In this document: positions 41,463 to 51,200 of the stretch, one piece after another
How positions within the stretch are numbered: the stretch's first letter is position 1
How the letters are laid out: every line of letters begins with the position of its first letter
From: Nocardioides sp.
GTDB lineage: Bacteria; Actinomycetota; Actinomycetes; Propionibacteriales; Nocardioidaceae
Reading direction: 5' to 3'
NCBI RefSeq assembly: GCF_029937575.1
Contig: NZ_JAPYPS010000002.1
Span: 92,054 to 156,053, forward strand
Length of the DNA stretch: 64,000 nt
Notes under the pieces: model-generated
Seen by the model: the letters and a program-made list of their open reading frames with translations, nothing else
Told to the model about the DNA's origin: nothing
Database searches by the model: none
Program-made: the position numbers and the translations under genes

Positions 41463-42149
41463 CTACTCCAGCGGCTCGTCGAGCAGCGAGAGTCGCAGCA
41501 GCCGGCATTGTTCGTACGTCGGCCCACAGGTCATAAAGACGGTGAACGCCACGTCGTGCTGGCTGGCGACAGGTTCGCCATCCCACAGGCCGTCGCGGTG
41601 TCGCACTCCGGTGATCGTGTAGGCGGTCGTCCCGGGCGCAAGGGCACCACCGGCCTGGTCCAGGGCCGTGTCCCACTTGGCAGGGATCTCGACAGTCTCG
41701 ATCTCGATCCACTGGCGCGTCTCGTACTCACGCAGGTCGATCCAGATCTTCTCCGCCGGTAGATAGGCGTCGACGTCGCTGATCAGCCCGGGTGAGGACT
41801 CGCCGGTCGGGTCGGCCACGGTCGCGATGCGCTGCAGGTACGCCGCCCGCGGTGCCAACGATGAGGTGTCCCAATCGAAGATCGCGTGAGCCACTAACTC
41901 GGCGAACTGCTCCGGATCTGTGACGGGCAACAACTCCGGCAGGGTGCCGTCGTCGGGTGTGCCGGACGGAACCGCCTCCGAGTCAGGCGCGTGGGAGATG
42001 GACTGCGTGCTGGGCTGAGCGGTGTTCGTCGACCCGCGGGTCAGCAGCGCGTAGGTGACTGCAGAGATGAGAAGAAGGGTCGTGACGATCGCCAGGACGA
42101 TGAGACGGCGCCGACGAAGGTCGGGATCGTAGGTGGGGGAGCGGAGCAT
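41463..42149 (-). CDS. Single-pass membrane conjugation protein, unknown
   Basis: The 228-residue protein has an N-terminal membrane segment (RLIVLAIVTTLLLISAVTYA, about residues 14-33) followed by an extracellular domain: FAELVAHAIFDWDTSSLAPR, IWIDLREYETRQWIEIETVE, and YTITGVRHRDGLW near the end. The layout is like VirB8/TcpC-type assembly factors of gram-positive systems, though I cannot show that fold. The ATG has AGGAGG nine bases upstream. The stop abuts the M23 gene. Confidence 0.68.
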   Translation of the reverse strand: MLRSPTYDPDLRRRRLIVLAIVTTLLLISAVTYALLTRGSTNTAQPSTQSISHAPDSEAVPSGTPDDGTLPELLPVTDPEQFAELVAHAIFDWDTSSLAPRAAYLQRIATVADPTGESSPGLISDVDAYLPAEKIWIDLREYETRQWIEIETVEIPAKWDTALDQAGGALAPGTTAYTITGVRHRDGLWDGEPVASQHDVAFTVFMTCGPTYEQCRLLRLSLLDEPLE

Positions 42150-42163
42150 GATCAGGTTCCTCC

Positions 42164-43168
42164 TCACGCGTCCACGAGCGCGTCGCTCGGCTGGTTCTCG
42201 CGTGCCTCGCGCGCGGCTTCGGCGAAGGCCACTGATTCGGTGAGGGTCTGCTGGAAGGAGTCCCACTGTTCGTCGGTGAGTTCACGGCCGACCTTGATCG
42301 GGTCGTACCGATTGACCCACCCGGCCAGGTCGTCCCACATCAGTGTGAAGGAGTGCACGGAACGACGGGCGGCCTCGGCGGCAGCCTCGCGCTTGAGCCG
42401 GTTCTCCCGGATGCGCCGTGCTCGATCTGCCTTGGCTTGGACCAACGCCCGAGCAGCCAGTTCCTCCAGGTCCTCGGTCGACTCATCGTTGTCTGGTGCC
42501 TGTTCGGCTGCGGCGATGGCGGCTCGGACTCGCTGATAGCTGGGGTCGACTGCGCCTCCTTCGCGGATCCGCTCGAGTTCTTCTTCGGCGACCTTGCGCA
42601 CCGAGGTGGGCGTCGCCTCGTCGGCGGCGATGCTTTCGATCGTGCATATCTGTTCGAGTCGCGTGTGCGATGCAGAGTTCGTGATCGCCTGGGCTGCCTG
42701 GCGAGCAGCTTTGCCGGCACCCAGTTGCGGTGGTCCCGAATCGGGACCACCGGCGCCCTCCTCCCCGTCTTCGGCACCGAACCGGGTGGCCCGCTGACGG
42801 CGGGCTGCATCCTCAGCTAGGAGTTCTTTCAGTTCCCGATACAGCCGTGCAGCATCCAGCGGTGAGAGGGGCCGGTGCATCGTGTTCTCGTCCTGCTCGG
42901 CCAGCAGTTGGGTCAGGTGGTCCGAGACCCCGGTTCGGACCCAGACCCGCAGAGTGGGCCAGCCCAGCTGCTTCACGGCCGCTAGCCGGCGGTGTCCGCA
43001 CACCAGCATGCCGTCGGGAGTGATGGTGACCGGCTGCAAGAGTCCGAGGCGTTCGATCGACCTCATGAGGGGCGCGAGGTCTCTCTCGGCGTCGGAGCGG
43101 TGCCGTACGCCGACCTTGATGGAGTCCACACGACGCTCCAGCTCGATGTGCCCGTGCGCGTCAGACAT
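42164..43168 (-). CDS. ParB-like nuclease-fold partition or regulatory protein
   Basis: The 334-residue protein has a ParB N-terminal fold: DSIKVGVRHRSDAERDLAPL, MRSIERLGLLQPVTITPDGM, LVCGHRRLAAVKQLGWPTLR. The GHRR box matches the ParB/Srx motif that binds nucleotide. A helical region after about 110 holds HRPLSPLDAARLYRELKELL, a possible helix-turn-helix. The C-terminal part is acidic and helical. It may stabilise the excised element or regulate the transfer operon. No ParA partner lies adjacent. It overlaps the upstream gene by 8 bases. Confidence 0.78.
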   Translation of the reverse strand: MSDAHGHIELERRVDSIKVGVRHRSDAERDLAPLMRSIERLGLLQPVTITPDGMLVCGHRRLAAVKQLGWPTLRVWVRTGVSDHLTQLLAEQDENTMHRPLSPLDAARLYRELKELLAEDAARRQRATRFGAEDGEEGAGGPDSGPPQLGAGKAARQAAQAITNSASHTRLEQICTIESIAADEATPTSVRKVAEEELERIREGGAVDPSYQRVRAAIAAAEQAPDNDESTEDLEELAARALVQAKADRARRIRENRLKREAAAEAARRSVHSFTLMWDDLAGWVNRYDPIKVGRELTDEQWDSFQQTLTESVAFAEAAREARENQPSDALVDA

Positions 43169-44006
43169 GGGAGACCCCCTCATGGCTGGGTGCGGTCGTC
43201 TCGAAGACGTCGGCGAAACACGGCACGCCGCTGAGTTCGCCCGGCAGGTAGCCGAGCGCCAGCAGTTGCAGGAGCCCGCGGCCCTCGCGAGCGCGTTCGT
43301 GCGTGGGGAGCTGGTTGCCCAGAAGCGCCTGCAAAACGGCGATCCAGTGATCGTGCGACAGGTCGAGCAACGCCTCGGCGTGGTGATCACGCGTCAGGCG
43401 GGCGTACGCCGTGGCGCGATTGCCCGAGCGGATCAACTGGCTGCAGACGTACTCGACGCATCCCGTGGCCGTGGGTTGTGGCCATCCGTTGTCGACCATG
43501 ATCGACGCGGCGTGCTCGGCTGCGACCCACGCGTTAGTCGGCTCGTCCGCGTCTGGTTCCTCAACTGCGTGGTCGTCGTACTCGTCGCCGAGATCGTCGG
43601 TGACGTGGAAGGCCGGGTGGTAGTCAGTGAGGTCGTTCTCGCGTTCACCGATCCGTTCCGCGTCGTGGTGAGCCGCGACTTCGGGACGGCGTGCCTGGTG
43701 GTTCGAGCACAGCAGTCCTTGGGCGCGGGCCTCGTAGATCAAGGTGACTTGGACGGCCCGGGTGACGACCGCCCATGGGTCGATGGCGGTCCGGACCGCG
43801 CGGGTCCGCATCGCTTCGAACGCGGCATAGGCAGCGTCTTCGGGAGCCAGGTCGTACTTGCGTGCCAGGGCGGCGTACTTCTGGGTCGCGAACTGGATCA
43901 GTTCGTGCGCGTCCGGGTCTTGCTGCCAGGTGCCGGTCGGTGAGTAGTGCAGTCGCACGAGCAGGAGCCGCAGGCCCTGCGCGGTGGTGAACGATGGCGT
44001 CTTCAC
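43161..44006 (-). CDS. ICE protein with sigma-factor-like N-terminal part, unknown
   Basis: The 281-residue soluble helical protein's region 35-100 (FATQKYAALARKYDLAPEDA, AYAAFEAMRTRAVRTAIDPW, VTRAVQVTLIYEAR) resembles the helical core of sigma-70 region 2. The end (HWIAVLQALLGNQLPTHERA) could hold a DNA-binding helix pair. A very acidic middle separates them. This is a visual resemblance, not a family assignment. It is coupled to genes on both sides by overlap, so it likely acts with the ParB-like protein. Confidence 0.55.
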   Translation of the reverse strand: MKTPSFTTAQGLRLLLVRLHYSPTGTWQQDPDAHELIQFATQKYAALARKYDLAPEDAAYAAFEAMRTRAVRTAIDPWAVVTRAVQVTLIYEARAQGLLCSNHQARRPEVAAHHDAERIGERENDLTDYHPAFHVTDDLGDEYDDHAVEEPDADEPTNAWVAAEHAASIMVDNGWPQPTATGCVEYVCSQLIRSGNRATAYARLTRDHHAEALLDLSHDHWIAVLQALLGNQLPTHERAREGRGLLQLLALGYLPGELSGVPCFADVFETTAPSHEGVSHV

Positions 44007-44359
44007 AGCTCCACTCCTTCGTGTGCAGGGGGCGTGGCTGGCCTGGCGATCGCCGACCGACTCGTGCGGTGCCCCGACTTGGCCACGGAGGACGGGGCGC
44101 GCCGGGCTCGAGTAGCCAACGCTGTTTGCAGGTCGATGCCGCGACCGGCAACGGGTGAGCCGACACGCATGGCGAGTTCGGTGGGGCGCACCCAGGCGAT
44201 GCCGTGGGCGCTCTGCTGGCTCGGCATGAGTGGCTGTTGGGAGGGATCGCGCCGCACCGCCAGCGATGGAGGTTCAGCCGACTGAGTGGCCTTGGGGTGA
44301 GGCGCGGCTTCATCAGGAAGTCGGTCGAGTCGTCGGTCGTAGGGGTCAGGTCCGTTCAT
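44003..44359 (-). CDS. Small Pro/Ala-rich ICE protein, unknown
   Basis: The 118-residue protein is mostly disordered-looking (YDRRLDRLPDEAAPHPKATQ) with a short conserved-looking centre AHGIAWVRPTELAMRVGS. A ribosome site GAGGAA lies 6 bases before the ATG at 44359. It overlaps the downstream gene by ATGA and follows prim-pol by about 50 bases. It may be an accessory of the replication module. Confidence 0.55.
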   Translation of the reverse strand: MNGPDPYDRRLDRLPDEAAPHPKATQSAEPPSLAVRRDPSQQPLMPSQQSAHGIAWVRPTELAMRVGSPVAGRGIDLQTALATRARRAPSSVAKSGHRTSRSAIARPATPPAHEGVEL

Positions 44360-44408
44360 GGAAGGTTCCTCGTGAGGTCTTGGTGGGTCGGCGGGTCGGG
44401 GGTGAGCG

Positions 44409-45335
44409 TCAAAGGCGCACCCCCTCAGTCGTTCGGGAAGGGCCCAGGCGTTCACCCGCCACAGACGGAGGTCCCAGGCGGTTGGCGATGCGGTAGGCCG
44501 AGCGGATCGTGGTCATTGCCTCGCGCTCGGTCAGACCAGCCGACTGGGCAGCCTCGCCCAGCACAGTGGCTGTGACGTCGAACCGTTCGCCCGACTCGGC
44601 CATGCGGCACGATGCCCAGAACAGGCCGTGATTCCTTTCGCCCTCACTCCGCGCGGCGACCCAGGATGCGAGCCGATCCGGGCGAGCTCCGCGGGTCGGC
44701 AGATCAGCTGGCGGACAGGTCGGGCGGGGCGGTTCCAAGAATCGACGGAGCGTGTTCGCGTCGACAGCATCGGGTTGGTGCGCGGCAACGTTGACGACTC
44801 GATAGGTGCGAGCTTCGCCATCGGGCTGGATGACGGTGGATGGCGGCAGTACGACGTACCCGCCGTCGCCGCGGAAGTCGACGTGTCGTCCGGGAACTTG
44901 CCATGACCGCTGCTCGACCGAACCCGTCCGTAGAAAGCACGCGTGCATGCCGCCCGAGGGGGTCGAGACGACCCACGCCGGCGCGCCAAGGAGGCCGGCT
45001 GACCGAGCCTGCTGCAGCGCGTCGAAGCCGCTGCCGGAGGCATGCACGTCGATGTCCACGACATCGACGCCTGACGCGAATCCGGTCGGCATGGCCACGT
45101 TCGCGTCCGGCCACCGGCGCCACCATTCGGCCACGACGGAGGTGTCGGTCGAGGCGTCGTGGAACCCGTGCTCGGTGAGCGGGTTCTTCTGAAGCGGAAC
45201 GCACGGGAATACCGGAATGCCCGCGCAGGCGAGCACCGTCGCAGCGTCCGCGGGTGTCGCAGACTGCTCCAGTTCGGCCACCAGCGCTGGAGACCAGCGT
45301 GGGGACTTGGTGGCGTGGAGGGTCGAGTCGGTCAT
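44409..45335 (-). CDS. Bifunctional DNA primase/polymerase (prim-pol) domain protein
   Basis: Prim-pol proteins prime and extend DNA for plasmid-like replication. The 308-residue protein has the N-terminal fold: CAGIPVFPCVPLQKNPLTEH, EWWRRWPDANVAMPTG and catalytic DVVDIDVHASG (Asp-x-Asp), then VVSTPSGGMHACFL and HVDFRGDGGYVVLPPSTV. The C-terminal 100 residues contain an Arg-rich helical part (MTTIRSAYRIANRLG). There is no helicase domain, so it would rely on host or other element helicases. An unusual inverted repeat lies upstream. Confidence 0.82.
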   Translation of the reverse strand: MTDSTLHATKSPRWSPALVAELEQSATPADAATVLACAGIPVFPCVPLQKNPLTEHGFHDASTDTSVVAEWWRRWPDANVAMPTGFASGVDVVDIDVHASGSGFDALQQARSAGLLGAPAWVVSTPSGGMHACFLRTGSVEQRSWQVPGRHVDFRGDGGYVVLPPSTVIQPDGEARTYRVVNVAAHQPDAVDANTLRRFLEPPRPTCPPADLPTRGARPDRLASWVAARSEGERNHGLFWASCRMAESGERFDVTATVLGEAAQSAGLTEREAMTTIRSAYRIANRLGPPSVAGERLGPSRTTEGVRL

Positions 45336-45395
45336 GGGCTCGACGATCCTCAGAACCCGTATCCGACGTCGTACCCCTTACCCGCCGGTAGTGGT

Positions 45396-45447
45396 GGGGG
45401 TACGCCCGTACCTCTACGCGTTTGTGCAGGTCAACGGGCGTACCCCC
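45396..45447. repeat. 14-bp perfect inverted repeat upstream of prim-pol
   Basis: GGGGGTACGCCCGT (45396-45409) and ACGGGCGTACCCCC (45434-45447) are exact inverted arms separated by 24 bases. The left arm also contains a smaller palindrome, GGTACG-CC-CGTACC (45399-45412). It lies 60-110 bases upstream of the prim-pol start, so it may be an operator for the replication module or an origin. A hairpin terminator for the arsenic operon is less likely since no T-run follows. Confidence 0.7.
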
Positions 45448-45486
45448 AATTGAACGGCCCAGTGGCCAAGTTGCTTGCGGTGGCGC

Positions 45487-45939
45487 TCAGGCGAGCAGGG
45501 AGGGTGGGAGGTTGTGGTCGGGAACGAGTTCGTGGATGAGGTTGCGGACTCGGGTGTCGATGTCGGTGATGATGCGGCGCACGGTGGTGTCGTCTTGGCC
45601 TTTGGGGTCGTCGAGGGGCCAGTCGCGGTAGTGGGCGCCGGGGACGTAGGGGCAGTTCTCGCCGCAGCCCTGGGTGATGGCCAGGTCGCTGGCGGCGATC
45701 ATGTCGGCGGTCAGGAGGGTGGGGTGTTCGTTGCTGGTGTCGAGACCGAGTGACTCCAGGACGCGGGCGACTTCGGGGTGGATGTCTTCGCCGGGTTCGG
45801 TGCCGGCGGACAGGGCGACGATGCGGCCTTGGGCGTAGTGCTCGGCGAGTAGCCGGGAGGCCACCGAGCGACCGCCGTTGGCTCGGCAGGCGAACACGAC
45901 CTGGGGACGCGGGCTCTGGGGGGTGAGAGGTTCGGTCAT
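45487..45939 (-). CDS. arsC: Arsenate reductase, low-molecular-weight phosphatase type
   Basis: ArsC reduces arsenate to arsenite for export. The 150-residue protein has the phosphatase-like loop CRANGGRS (Cys18 nucleophile, Arg24), general acid Asp106 in DWPLDDPKG, and a second Cys pair Cys92/Cys96 in GCGENCPYVPG. The extra pair resembles the disulfide relay of thioredoxin-coupled ArsC rather than the single-Cys mycothiol-dependent type. The ATG overlaps the acr3 stop (ATGA); it is last in the arsM-acr3-arsC operon. Confidence 0.88.
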   Translation of the reverse strand: MTEPLTPQSPRPQVVFACRANGGRSVASRLLAEHYAQGRIVALSAGTEPGEDIHPEVARVLESLGLDTSNEHPTLLTADMIAASDLAITQGCGENCPYVPGAHYRDWPLDDPKGQDDTTVRRIITDIDTRVRNLIHELVPDHNLPPSLLA

Positions 45940-47042
45940 GGTCGTGCCTCGGTGCTCGATGTGTCGATGGTGGATGTCGGGAAGAAGCGTCGGGTCCAGA
46001 GGCTGACGTAGACGAGTCCGACGAGGATGGGGACCTCGATGAGGGGGCCGACGACGCCGGCGAGTGCTTGGCCGCTGGTGACGCCGAAGACGGCGATGGC
46101 CACGGCGATGGCGAGCTCGAAGTTGTTGCCTGCGGCGGTGAACGCGACGCTGGTGGAGCGTTCGTAGCTCAGGCCGACGCGGTGCGCTAGCAGCATGGAT
46201 CCGCCCCACATCAGGGTGAAGTAGATGACCAGGGGCAGGGCGATGCGTGCGACGTCGAAGGGCTGGTTGGTGATGGCGTCGCCCTGAAGGGCGAACAGGA
46301 TGACGACGGTGAACAGCAGCCCGTACAGCGCCCACGGTCCGATCCGTGGGAGGAACTGGCTTTCGTAGCGTTCGCGGCCCAGTCGGGCTTCACCGAGCCG
46401 GCGGGTGAGGTAGCCGGCTGCCAAGGGGATGCCGAGGAAGATCAGCACGCTGCCGGCGATCTGCCACGGGGAGACGTCGAGTCCGGTGCTGGTCAGGCCG
46501 AGCCAGCCGGGGAGCAGGTCGAGGTAGAACCAGCCGAGGAGCGCGAAGGCGAGGACCTGGAAGACGGAGTTGATGGCGACCAGGACCGCGGCGGCTTCGC
46601 GGTCGCCGCAGGCCAGGTCGTTCCAGATGATCACCATGGCGATGCACCGGGCGAGGCCGACGATGATCAGTCCGGTGCGGTACTCCGGCAGGTCGGCCAG
46701 GAACACCCAGGCCAGGGTGAACATGAGTGCGGGGCCGATCAGCCAGTTCAGCACCAGCGACAGGATCATGGTGCGGGTGTCGCGGGCGACGTGTCCGACT
46801 TCGTCGTAGCGGACTTTTGCCAGGACCGGGTACATCATCACCAGCAGCCCGATCGCGATCGGCAGTGACACTGATCCGATGGTGATGGTGTCGAGGGCGT
46901 CGGCGATGCTGGGTATCCACCGGCCGAGCAGGAGGCCGGTGACCATGGCCAGCCCGATCCACACCGCGAGGTACTTGTCGAGAGTGGACATCCGCGCCGG
47001 TTTCCCGATCGCGGGTGCCGGTGTGGTGTTGCTGGCGGTCAT
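45936..47042 (-). CDS. acr3: Arsenite efflux permease, ACR3 family
   Basis: ACR3 exports arsenite across the membrane. The 368-residue protein has about ten hydrophobic segments and family marks: LLVMMYPVLAKVRYDEVG, IVGLARCIAMVIIWNDLACG (with the essential Cys) and FTAAGNNFELAIAVAIAVFG. The length is typical for bacterial Acr3. Its ATG overlaps the arsM stop and its stop overlaps the arsC start, so the three are translationally coupled. Confidence 0.92.
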   Translation of the reverse strand: MTASNTTPAPAIGKPARMSTLDKYLAVWIGLAMVTGLLLGRWIPSIADALDTITIGSVSLPIAIGLLVMMYPVLAKVRYDEVGHVARDTRTMILSLVLNWLIGPALMFTLAWVFLADLPEYRTGLIIVGLARCIAMVIIWNDLACGDREAAAVLVAINSVFQVLAFALLGWFYLDLLPGWLGLTSTGLDVSPWQIAGSVLIFLGIPLAAGYLTRRLGEARLGRERYESQFLPRIGPWALYGLLFTVVILFALQGDAITNQPFDVARIALPLVIYFTLMWGGSMLLAHRVGLSYERSTSVAFTAAGNNFELAIAVAIAVFGVTSGQALAGVVGPLIEVPILVGLVYVSLWTRRFFPTSTIDTSSTEARP

Positions 47043-47839
47043 GCGGCCGGTTTGGTGGCGCGGATGATGGCCCCGTGCATGCCGGGGACCGCTTCGTGGG
47101 TGAACTCCACTTCGGCGTCGATGAAGCCGGCCTCGGCCAGCCCCGTCAGGTATTCGGCGCGGGACAGCGCACCGGCGATGCACCCGACGTACGAGCCGCG
47201 TTCGGCCCGATCGGTGGCAGTGAGGTGGTCTTCGGCGACGACGTCGGAGATCCCGATGCGACCACCGGGCGCCAGGACACGGTGCATCTCGGCGATCACC
47301 TTGGCTTTGTCGGTCGACAGGTTGATCACGCAGTTGGAGATCACCACGTCGACTGTCGCATCGGGCAGGGGGATGTCTTCGATGGTGCCCTTGAGGAACT
47401 CCACGTTGGTCGCGTTCGCCTTGGCGGCGTTGCTGCGAGCCAGATCGAGCATTTCGTCGGTCATGTCGACGCCATAGGCGAAACCGGTCTCGCCGACTCG
47501 ACGGGCGGAGAGGAGTACGTCGATTCCACCACCGGATCCCAGGTCCAGGACACATTCGCCGGGCTGGAGTGCCGCCACCGCGGTCGGGTTGCCGCACCCC
47601 AAGCTTGCAGCCACTGCTTCTGCGGGGAGTTCGGACTGCTCGCCGCTGCTGTAGAGCGCCGCGCCGAAGGACTCGTCGACTTCGGTGGTGCCGGAGCAAC
47701 AGGATGACTCGCCACACGACTCCTCGATGACCTGCAGGCCGTCGTTGAGTGCGGAGTTGGAGACGCCGCTGTTCACTGCGTTCGCGGCTTGGGCATAGCG
47801 GGCGCGAACCTCTTCTCGTACGTCGTTGCTGGTCGACAT
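47039..47839 (-). CDS. arsM: Arsenite S-adenosylmethionine methyltransferase
   Basis: ArsM methylates As(III) to less toxic, partly volatile forms. The 266-residue protein has the SAM-binding motif VLDLGSGGGIDVLLSARRVG, arsenic-binding cysteines including CCSG near 47, ISNCVINLSTDKAKVI and the C-terminal YVGCIAGALSRAEYL. The order of cysteines fits the family. It is the first gene of the operon and diverges from arsR across a 90-base operator region. Confidence 0.9.
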   Translation of the reverse strand: MSTSNDVREEVRARYAQAANAVNSGVSNSALNDGLQVIEESCGESSCCSGTTEVDESFGAALYSSGEQSELPAEAVAASLGCGNPTAVAALQPGECVLDLGSGGGIDVLLSARRVGETGFAYGVDMTDEMLDLARSNAAKANATNVEFLKGTIEDIPLPDATVDVVISNCVINLSTDKAKVIAEMHRVLAPGGRIGISDVVAEDHLTATDRAERGSYVGCIAGALSRAEYLTGLAEAGFIDAEVEFTHEAVPGMHGAIIRATKPAA

Positions 47840-47863
47840 GGAACCGCTCCAATCGCATTGATG

Positions 47864-47901
47864 AACGTCGATGCATCGAGAATGATCTATGCATCGACGT
47901 T
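47864..47901. promoter_or_regulatory. ars operator: perfect 13-bp inverted repeat
   Basis: AACGTCGATGCAT (47864-47876) and ATGCATCGACGTT (47889-47901) are exact inverted arms with a 12-base spacer, centred in the arsM-arsR divergent gap. Further out, CGCATTGA on the left and its complement TCAATGCG on the right extend the symmetry. TAGAGT at 47917-47922, six bases before the arsR ATG, is a likely -10 box. ArsR bound here could control both directions. Confidence 0.8.
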
Positions 47902-47928
47902 TGTCAATGCGTTGAGTAGAGTGGGCTC

Positions 47929-48273
47929 ATGCCTAAGTCATTGCCGCTGCTCGAGGAGGCCACCGTGTGTTGCTCGTCGGTCACTGGCGGTGCTCTGGAT
48001 GTCGCGGAGGCTGAGCGTTTGGCGCGGATGTTCAAGGCGCTGGGTGACCCGACGCGGGTGCGGCTCCTGTCGATGATTGCAGCGGCCCCTGGTCAGGAGG
48101 CCTGCATTTGCGACTTGGTCGAGCCGGTCGGGCTTTCGCAGCCGACGGTCTCGCATCACATGAAGCAACTGGTCGATGCCGGCATTGTCGAGCGAGAACA
48201 ACGTGGGCGCTGGGCTTACTACCGGCTCATCGGCGACACGCTCGCCGCTCTCAGCGGAGCATTGCGTCCCTGA
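47929..48273 (+). CDS. arsR: ArsR-family arsenite-responsive repressor
   Basis: The 114-residue winged-helix repressor has Cys14/Cys15 in TVCCSS and CICDL (Cys59, Cys61) just before the recognition helix LSQPTVSHHMKQLVDAGIVE. This resembles the corynebacterial ArsR sensor, which uses an N-terminal Cys pair plus one downstream Cys. It should release the divergent operator when As(III) binds. It ends 7 bases from the convergent LysM/BTAD gene. Confidence 0.88.
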   Translation: MPKSLPLLEEATVCCSSVTGGALDVAEAERLARMFKALGDPTRVRLLSMIAAAPGQEACICDLVEPVGLSQPTVSHHMKQLVDAGIVEREQRGRWAYYRLIGDTLAALSGALRP

Positions 48274-48280
48274 GACTTCG

Positions 48281-51200
48281 TCAGGCCCCGTTCCTCCTAG
48301 TTGGGTTCAGCCGCTTGATCGCTTCTGCGGTGTGGTCCGGCAGGTCGATGGGGCCCAGTTTGTCGTCAGACCGGCCGACGACTGCCTCGTCGAGGTACTT
48401 CCGTGCTGCTGTGTCATGGCCTTGCGCCATGAGCACGGCAGCATGATCGACGCGGGCGACCTCGTCAAAGGGAGCGGCGTTGGTCGCGACTTCCACGACC
48501 CTTGCTGCGCGGTCCAGATCGCCCGCCTGAACCGCGGCGGCTACTACATCGTGCGAGACGTCGACGATCGCGCAGGCCAAGATTTCGTCATCGCGAGACT
48601 CGGCGTCGAGTAACCAGCTCCAACCTGTTTCGCGGAGGTCGGAGAACGGTGGCCCGTCGACGAGCCGGAGAGCGGTGTCGAAGTCTTCTTGGCCCTCGTC
48701 TCCGCGGGCCTGGCCGCGAGCTCGAAGGCGTCGGAACAGGTCAGCGTCGACGAGCACGTCGTCGACTTGATAGGTCCAGACTCCCGCTTCGCCGGCGGCT
48801 CGTGTTTGTGTTGCGGGCGGCAGGTAGGGGCGGCCGGTGTGCGGGTTGTCGCCGAGCCACTTGCGGACCACGCCGATGTCGATGCGGACCCGGTCCTTGC
48901 TCATGGAGAACGCCTCAGCGACTTGCTGGGATGAGACCCCTTCGGGGTGCATGGCCAAGTAGGTGAGGAGCTCGACGTAGTGAGGCTTGCGGCGAGCGAC
49001 TGCTGCTGGGTTGCCGTGTGCAGTGGCGCGCACGGGTCCGAGTATGTGCAGCTTGGGGACCCGGCTGTCACCGTCGAACCACGTGGCGACGTCCTCGTCG
49101 AGCAACGCATCGAGTACCGCGGGCGCTTCCTGCTGCGCGGGGTAGGAGGACTCATCCACGGTGTCGGGCTGAGCTGCGGCATCGGCGGTGTCGTCAGCTG
49201 TGTGCAGGACTTCCTGGGCTGCGGGCGGGGCGTCGGCGTACGCTGTCACGAGGTTCCCCGAGCGGTCAGTCGCTGCTCGCCATGCCGGCTCTTGAGAGTG
49301 CTGGCTGGGCGGCGGTACTGGAGCAGCGTCACGGGTGACTGCGACGATGGCTGCGGTCGCGGCGGCCTCGTCGGTCGTGAGTCCGGCGCTGGTGAGGTCG
49401 AGTCCGAGATCTTGGATGTGCAGGCGGCCGTCCCCGGTTAAGTGGAACGAGACAGCATCGGGGACAGGGGTGTCGCTTGAGGTCACCACAGTGGCGCCGA
49501 GCCGGCCGGTGTTGTTGGCGATGACTCGGATCAGCGGCTCGGCCACCTCGACGTTGCTCGCGATGACGGCGTGGAACATCTCAGGCTCGTTGTCACCGCG
49601 GGTCGCAAGCTCAGCCGTGAGTCGGTCGAGGACCCCGACGTCGCCGGGCTCATGGTGGTGGAGTCGCGCCGGATCGAGGTCGGCGAGTTGGGAGGCGACG
49701 CCGACCGTGTCGATGTCGGTGAGCAGGCTCCACGGGCTGAGCGTGAGTTCGGCGGTCATGGAGCGCGCGAGTGCGGCTGCCACTTCCTGGTCACCGGTGA
49801 GTGCGATGGTGCCGAGTTCTTCCAGGTTGGCCAACACCAGGTGCCCGTCGTCGGTGGCGCCGATGGTGCACAGCAAGGGCCAGGGCGCCGGGCTTTCGGG
49901 GTCGGGGAGCGGTTGGTCGAGTTCGAAGGTCCAAGCTTCGTCTGTGCCACTCCATCCGGGCGGTGGCGCGGCCGGTTCGGCGAGGTGGAGAATCACATGC
50001 TGGTCAGCGAACTCGATGTGCTGGAGTCGAGGCCGCGGCTGGCGCGTCAGCTCTAGCTCGTCGGCGAGGTGCCGTAGCAGGCGGTCGAGGTCCTGGAGTC
50101 GCGGCACCGTGCTGGCGCTGAGGCGTGCGGTCTTCTCGGCAGCGACCAGGTCCTGGGGAGGTGGTTCGATTACTTCGCCGGGGCTTCGGTAGCGCAATTG
50201 GGTACGGCGCTGGGCACGCAGGACGAGGAAGAGAGATCCTGCGAGGACGGTGCCGGCGCCGGTGAGGCCGGGCAGCAGCCAGGTGGGTGGACCGGAGATC
50301 TGGTCGACGTCGCTGGATTCCTCTTCGGTGGCTGTGTCTGCCGGTGCTTCGAGGTCGAGGGGTGGGGGAGCGGTTGTGGCTTCTGGAGGTGCGGTGGGTG
50401 CGGTCGCCGATGGAGGTTCCGGAATCGGATCATCGGGTGGGGTCTCCTGTGGCGGCGTCTCGACCGGTGGCGCGTCGTCGGGGATCTCGAGTTCCCAGCC
50501 CGGGTAGATCAGATCGGGATCGGTCAATGTGCGGCCATCGGGTTGAACGATGTCGTCGGAGGCTTCGAAGATATCGTCGTAGCGGGTCGGGTCGCCGAGC
50601 TCCTCATCGGCGATGTCCCACAACGTGTCTCCGGGTTCGACCACGTAGAGGTTGTCGGGATCGACCGCCGTGGTGGCTTCGCTTGCGGGGAGTTGCAGCA
50701 CCGTGCCGGTGGTGAGGAATTCCGGTCCGTCGGGGAACAGGTCGGGGTTGAGGTCGACGATGTCGGTGAACCGAGTGCCGTCGCCGAGGTGCGCTTCGGC
50801 GATCTTCCAGAGGCTGTCATGGGCCCGGGTGGTGTACGACGCCGTCGCAGGAGCGGACTTCGCGGGGAGGACTGACGGCGAGGTTGCCTCATCGATCGGC
50901 TCTGCAAGAGATGCAGCAGGAGTCGGAGCCTGGACCTCAGTGATGCTGTCGGCGTGTGCCGGGGTAGCAGCCAGGGTGATGCTGAGCGGTTGTGCGACGG
51001 CGAACAGGACCGCGGCCGAAGCAACCAACTGGGATGCCAGCTGCTGCCCGGCTCCGAGACCGCGCAGTTGTGGTGCGCGCACGCCACGTACGGCAGCGAC
51101 GATCTCGGTGAGCAGGCAGAAGGCCATCACAGCCCACGCGGTCCACGCGGTGGCGCCGATGATGATGAGCGCGACGCTGCCGTCGTCCGGGCTCAGCAGC

